A stretch of DNA of 36,026 nucleotides, from assembly GCF_007004665.1 (NCBI RefSeq), contig NZ_ML660072.1, positions 1 through 36,026 of the forward strand. Direction: 5' to 3'. Shown here piece by piece: positions 32,623 through 36,026 of the stretch. The position numbers and the translations under genes are program-made. The first letter of the stretch is position 1. The number at the start of each line of letters is the position of its first letter. The stretch is from Denitrobaculum tricleocarpae. Lineage in GTDB: Bacteria; Pseudomonadota; Alphaproteobacteria; Kiloniellales; Kiloniellaceae. Under the pieces are notes generated by a model, which ran no database searches, was not told the DNA's origin, and was given only the letters and a program-made list of their open reading frames with translations.

Positions 32623-33348
32623 ATGAACGTGTTAAATCTAAATCTCTGGTACAGGCGCGAGACGAAACTGCACAACAAGGGCCGCGCGGCGCTTCTGGGC
32701 GCGATGGCATTTGTCGCGGCGCTGGCCGTCGTAGAGACGGCGCCGGTGAGCGCGGGACCCATGGTCCACACTGACGAAACGGCCTTCAATGCAGCCGTCA
32801 ACGGCGGCTCCATGACCATGGAGGGCTTCGAGTCTCTGAACATCCTGCAGCCTGACCCGGTCACCACGGGCGGCGTCACGATCAACGGGCCGGGCCCCGG
32901 CATCCTGATAACACACAACCAGCGGTTCATCACCGAGGGCGATCACGCCGTCCATTGGAACGCCAATCGCTACAGTGTCTTCAACTTTACCTTCGACACG
33001 GCAATCAATGCCTTCGGGATCGACATCGCCGATTTCGGTTCTTTCAAGTTCTTCAGCAATACGCTCCGGGTCAGCATCGATGGCGACGAATTCTTCGATG
33101 TTTTCAAAAACTTCAGAGGGGCGGATGGAAATGAACTCTTTCTCGGCCTCTTCGACGAGGACTCAAGCTTTACCAGCGTGACTTTCGCCGCGACGACGCG
33201 CCTGCCGGACTTTATCGGTTTCGACCGGCTGCAGTATGGGCTGATCGAGGCGACCCCGGTTTCCGAACCGGCGACCCTGGCGCTCTTCGGCCTGGGCCTG
33301 GCTGGTTTGGGTGTTTTACGGCGCCGCAAGAGCCGCGCCAGAGCCTGA
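32623..33348 (+). CDS. PEP-CTERM sorting domain protein 2
   Basis: This 241-aa exported protein has a signal segment (about 20-45: RAALLGAMAFVAALAVVETA, then SAG) and a beta-rich body with FNAAVNGGSMTMEGFESLNI. This body resembles in style the FTAQTQGLTVTTEDFTG of the other PEP-CTERM protein. Its tail, VSEPATLALFGLGLAGLGVL followed by RRRKSRARA, is a standard PEP-CTERM anchor for exosortase processing. ATG 32623 lies after GGCGGAAA. Expression should need RpoN and probably a PrsR-type activator. It is followed by a terminator at 33376. Confidence 0.87.
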   Translation: MNVLNLNLWYRRETKLHNKGRAALLGAMAFVAALAVVETAPVSAGPMVHTDETAFNAAVNGGSMTMEGFESLNILQPDPVTTGGVTINGPGPGILITHNQRFITEGDHAVHWNANRYSVFNFTFDTAINAFGIDIADFGSFKFFSNTLRVSIDGDEFFDVFKNFRGADGNELFLGLFDEDSSFTSVTFAATTRLPDFIGFDRLQYGLIEATPVSEPATLALFGLGLAGLGVLRRRKSRARA

Positions 33349-33375
33349 CACCGATAACCCTTTCGAACGCATCGC

Positions 33376-33407
33376 AAACCCCGCTTTTCCTGCGGGGTTT
33401 GTTGTTT
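33376..33407 (+). terminator. Rho-independent terminator after PEP-CTERM gene 2
   Basis: AAACCCCGC pairs with GCGGGGTTT around ttttcct, followed by the T-rich GTTGTTT, 28 bases after the stop codon. Confidence 0.85.
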
Positions 33408-33872
33408 CAGGGGCGGTCTTCGAGATGCGCCATCCATTTCATGACCACAATAATGCCTCTGATTACGGGCATTTGGGGACTCGACTTACCCGCCAGGATC
33501 GTATAGTTTTTGTTGCCCACAGAGCAATTCGCATTTGAGCGGACTCATAATTCACTGCCTCTCAATCAGCATAGTGCCGATTTCGAACGCAAATTATGAG
33601 GTTTTTCGTTTCAGGAAAAACGCGAACCGCCTTTAATTGGAGCATGAAGATGAAAATGTATCGCGACCTCTCACCGACCTGGTGATCTCGCCCTTCGGGG
33701 GCGGATCCGCCTTCGAACCGGCCCCGACTTAGATCGGATTCCGACATAGATCGGGCTCTGATTTAGATCAGACGGCGCCGGATTTTCATCCCTCTCAACC
33801 TCATCATCATTCGAACATGGCGGCAGGCTGCAGTGTGCAGCGCTTCGCCATCGCGATGCAGGATACGAGATC
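33408..33872. other. Intergenic region with repeat copy C and exporter promoter
   Basis: No gene is supported. It holds palindromic repeat copy C (33521-33635) and a run of short gat/atc-rich repeats (agatcggattccgacatagatcgg near 33730) before the ABC transporter start. Confidence 0.45.
33521..33635. repeat. Palindromic repeat family P, copy C
   Basis: The stem ctcataatt (33544) pairs with aattatgag (33592). The core cactgcctctcaatcagc matches the other copies, and flanks agagcaattcgcattt and cgcgaaccgc extend the symmetry. Confidence 0.7.
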
Positions 33873-35777
33873 ATGTTCCGTTTTTTAGAGTCCTTTATCG
33901 ATCCCTTCAGATCCGTCGACGGCACGCCGCCCGACCGGCTGTGGCCCTACCTGCTGCACAATCTGAAACCTTTCCGGGGTGTGCTGGCCACGGTTTCCGT
34001 CATGAGCCTTTCAGTGGCGCTGATCGAAACCGGCCTGATTTACTATGCGGGCCGTCTGGTGGACCTGATGGCGGCGGCCGGACCGGAGAATTTCTCGGCG
34101 CGTCACGGCATCGAGCTGGCGGTCGTGGTGCTGCTGATCCTGATCGCACGGCCCATCGTGATCGTCGGCAGCATCGCCCTGCTGAACCACGGCATGTCCG
34201 TGAACCTGCTGGACCAGGTGCGCTGGCGCGCGCACAAGCATCTGCTGGGACAGTCGGTCGGCTTCTTTCAGAACGACTTCGCCGGGCGGATCGCCAACCG
34301 GGTGATGCAGACCGGTCCAGCCGTCGAAGACTCGACCTATATGTTCTTCGAGGCGATCTGGTACGCGGCGGCCTATGTGCTGGGCGCAATCCTGATCCTG
34401 GTCAACGCGGACGAGCGGCTGATCCTGCCGCTGGTTATCTGGCTGGCGGCCTATCTGACGCTGCTCTACCTGCTGATCCCGAAGATCGGAGATGCCTCCA
34501 AGCGCATGTCCGACGCCCGCTCGCTGGTGACCGGCCGGATCGTTGATTCCTACACCAACATGCAGACGGTCAAGCTCTTCGCCCACTCCGCGCGGGAGGA
34601 GGCCTATGCCCGCACGGCCATGGCCATGCATCGGCTGCGCTTCGCCCGCCTGCTGCAGCGCATGACCGCCATGACGGCGGGACTGGCGAGCCTGAACGGT
34701 GTGCTGATCGTCACCACGGTCGGGGCGGCGGTCTGGTTCTGGCAGCAGGGCGAGACCACGCTGGGCACGGTGGCCGCGGCGGCGGCCCTGACCCTGCGGC
34801 TGAACGCCATGACCGGCTGGATCATGTGGGTGACCTCGCAGCTCTTCCAGAATGCCGGGATCATCAAGGAAGGCATGGAGACCATCTCCCAGCCGCATGG
34901 TGTGGTCGACATCCCGCAGGCGCCGGATCTTGCGCTGAGCGGCGGCAGGATCCGTTTCCGGCAGGTCGTGCATCTCTATGGCCGGGACCCGGCGCATCAG
35001 GCTGAGGGCGCACCTGGCGGCAAGAGGCCGGTCGCGGGCGGACTTCATGGCATCGAACTGGAGATCCGGCCCGGTGAGCGGGTCGGTCTGGTGGGACGCT
35101 CGGGCGCGGGCAAGTCCACCCTGATCAACCTGCTGCTGCGTTTCTATGACGTGGAGGGCGGGGCGATCGAGATCGACGGCCAGGACATCAGCCGTGTGAC
35201 GCAGGAGTCCCTGCGCCGCTCGATCTCGGTGGTGACCCAGGACACGGCGCTGCTGCACCGCTCCGTGCGCGACAACATCCTCTACGGCAAGCCTGACGCC
35301 AGTGAGGCCGAGATGCGCCGGGCGGCCCGGCTGGTCTATGCGGACGACTTCATCGCCGGTCTCTCCGACCCCAAGGGCCGGAGGGGCTATGATGCCCATG
35401 TGGGCGAGCGGGGCGTGAAGCTCTCCGGCGGTCAGCGGCAGCGGATCGCGCTGGCCCGGGCCGTTCTGAAGGACGCGCCGATCCTGGTGCTGGATGAAGC
35501 CACCTCGGCTTTGGATTCCGAGGCCGAGGCGCTGATCCAGTCGGCCCTGGGCGGCCTGATGGCGGAAAAGACGGTGATCGCGATTGCCCACCGTCTCTCC
35601 ACGATCCAGCGCATGGACCGGATCATCGTGCTCGATGACGGCCAGATCGCGGAGCAGGGCACCCACGCCGAATTGCTTGCGCTGGGCGGCCTCTACGCCG
35701 GCTTCTGGTCCCGCCAGTCGGGCGGGTTCATCGGCACGGAGGCCGATGAGGAGGCTGAGCAGGAGAGGTCAGCTTAA
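33873..35777 (+). CDS. ABC exporter, fused permease and ATPase (MsbA/ABCB-like)
   Basis: This 634-aa half-transporter has an N-terminal six-helix ABC exporter domain (about 35-330; for example LATVSVMSLSVALIETGLIY and IELAVVVLLILIARPIVIVG). The ATPase has Walker A GRSGAGKST (about 408-416), LSGGQRQRIALARA (about 516-529), Walker B ILVLDEATSALDSE (about 537) and the switch His in IAIAHRLSTIQ. It would work as a homodimer in the inner membrane, exporting lipid, peptide or drug. An insert (DPAHQAEGAPGGKRPVAGG) between the first NBD strands is unusual. The acidic tail ends just before repeat copy D. Confidence 0.92.
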   Translation: MFRFLESFIDPFRSVDGTPPDRLWPYLLHNLKPFRGVLATVSVMSLSVALIETGLIYYAGRLVDLMAAAGPENFSARHGIELAVVVLLILIARPIVIVGSIALLNHGMSVNLLDQVRWRAHKHLLGQSVGFFQNDFAGRIANRVMQTGPAVEDSTYMFFEAIWYAAAYVLGAILILVNADERLILPLVIWLAAYLTLLYLLIPKIGDASKRMSDARSLVTGRIVDSYTNMQTVKLFAHSAREEAYARTAMAMHRLRFARLLQRMTAMTAGLASLNGVLIVTTVGAAVWFWQQGETTLGTVAAAAALTLRLNAMTGWIMWVTSQLFQNAGIIKEGMETISQPHGVVDIPQAPDLALSGGRIRFRQVVHLYGRDPAHQAEGAPGGKRPVAGGLHGIELEIRPGERVGLVGRSGAGKSTLINLLLRFYDVEGGAIEIDGQDISRVTQESLRRSISVVTQDTALLHRSVRDNILYGKPDASEAEMRRAARLVYADDFIAGLSDPKGRRGYDAHVGERGVKLSGGQRQRIALARAVLKDAPILVLDEATSALDSEAEALIQSALGGLMAEKTVIAIAHRLSTIQRMDRIIVLDDGQIAEQGTHAELLALGGLYAGFWSRQSGGFIGTEADEEAEQERSA

Positions 35778-35780
35778 ATG

Positions 35781-35906
35781 AGAGCAAAATGCGTTTAATC
35801 AGCCTCAAAACTCGCTGCCTCTCGATCAGCGATCTGCTGATCTCGCCAACTGCTCTTTGGCGCAAGTTTTGAGATGATCCGATTCAACGAAACACATTTC
35901 GCTCTA
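35781..35906. repeat. Palindromic repeat family P, copy D, at IS insertion point
   Basis: This is the most complete copy. agagcaaaatgcgttt pairs with aaacacatttcgctct, ctcaaaact with agttttgag, and the inner GATCAGC with GCTGATC. It starts four bases after the exporter stop codon and could end its transcription. The IS begins right at the element's outer edge, after TA (35905-35906). Confidence 0.8.
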
Positions 35907-36026
35907 GGGTCTGTACTCAATTGGTGCTTTTCGTGACATTGGAACTGTGATTCAAGCTTTCTGATGATAGGAGGTTTGGATGGGCAGAAAGTTATTTTAT
36001 CTAAGCGACGAAGAGTGGTCTCGGAT
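35907..36026 (+). mobile_element. IS5-like insertion sequence, right copy (partial)
   Basis: The inverted repeat GGGTCTGTACTCAATTGG starts at 35907 after a TA. The sequence is the reverse complement of 1-121 with one silent base difference. The element runs out of the window to the right, so the two copies face away from each other. Confidence 0.78.
35980..36026 (+). CDS. IS5-like transposase, N-terminal fragment cut by window edge
   Basis: The reading frame starts at ATG 35980 after AGGAGG and encodes the same N-terminus as the left copy (MGRKLFYLSDEEWSR). It is cut off after about 15 codons by the window end, so its integrity is unknown. Confidence 0.7.
   Translation, partial: MGRKLFYLSDEEWSR

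Noticed and set aside
34011-35666. 551-codon open frame on the minus strand opposite the ABC exporter
   Set aside because: It mirrors the GC-rich codon pattern of a well-supported exporter with all ABC motifs; its His/Gln/Arg-rich product matches no family.
1-36026. Composite transposon carrying the whole window
   Set aside because: The interior contains ordinary chromosomal operons, and assembly breaks at IS copies explain the ends equally well, so the claim is not supported.

Overview
The window looks like chromosome from an alphaproteobacterium, most likely of the Rhodospirillales/Kiloniellales type. The evidence is the mostly GC-rich coding sequence, a Zur/COG0523 zinc operon, two PEP-CTERM surface proteins, and tiny basic proteins of the MARTPNYNFERRERER type. 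The taxonomic call is inference. No rRNA, tRNA or CRISPR array was seen.

Ends: both ends lie inside copies of the same IS5-like insertion sequence, facing outward (1-121 and 35907-36026), so the window may be bounded by repeat-broken assembly ends.

Left, 0.2-8 kb, minus then plus strand: an accessory block of visibly lower GC. It holds a Gabija-type anti-phage pair (OLD/TOPRIM nuclease GajA plus UvrD-like helicase GajB), an HNH endonuclease, an RsbQ-type alpha/beta hydrolase overlapping a PAS histidine kinase, and a decayed duplicate of the HNH gene's 3' end.

Middle, 8-24 kb: an EF-hand secreted protein and a 34-aa membrane peptide come first. Next is a zinc-starvation operon (Zur box, folE, hisI, a small unknown gene, zigA, DUF1826). 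It is followed by a sigma-54-promoted PEP-CTERM gene, an EamA transporter, a Tat-exported MBL-fold protein, and a LysR-divergent catabolic operon (class II aldolase, HAD, class V aminotransferase). A ClpP paralogue, an ArsR/SRPBCC pair and four tiny conserved-looking genes close this part.

Right, 24.5-36 kb: a second LysR-divergent operon (enoyl-CoA hydratase, DUF1330, CmcJ-like oxygenase, SDR) is followed by a membrane protein with a GH25-like domain that lacks the usual catalytic D-x-E. Then come a Tat-exported PhoD phosphatase with a clear terminator, a second sigma-54-promoted PEP-CTERM gene, and an MsbA-like ABC exporter.

Two families of intergenic palindromic repeats are scattered through the window. 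The strongest candidates for new biology are the RsbQ plus PAS-kinase module beside defence genes, the degenerate GH25 membrane protein, the paired sigma-54 PEP-CTERM promoters, and the four-copy palindrome family with an IS inserted at the edge of one copy.
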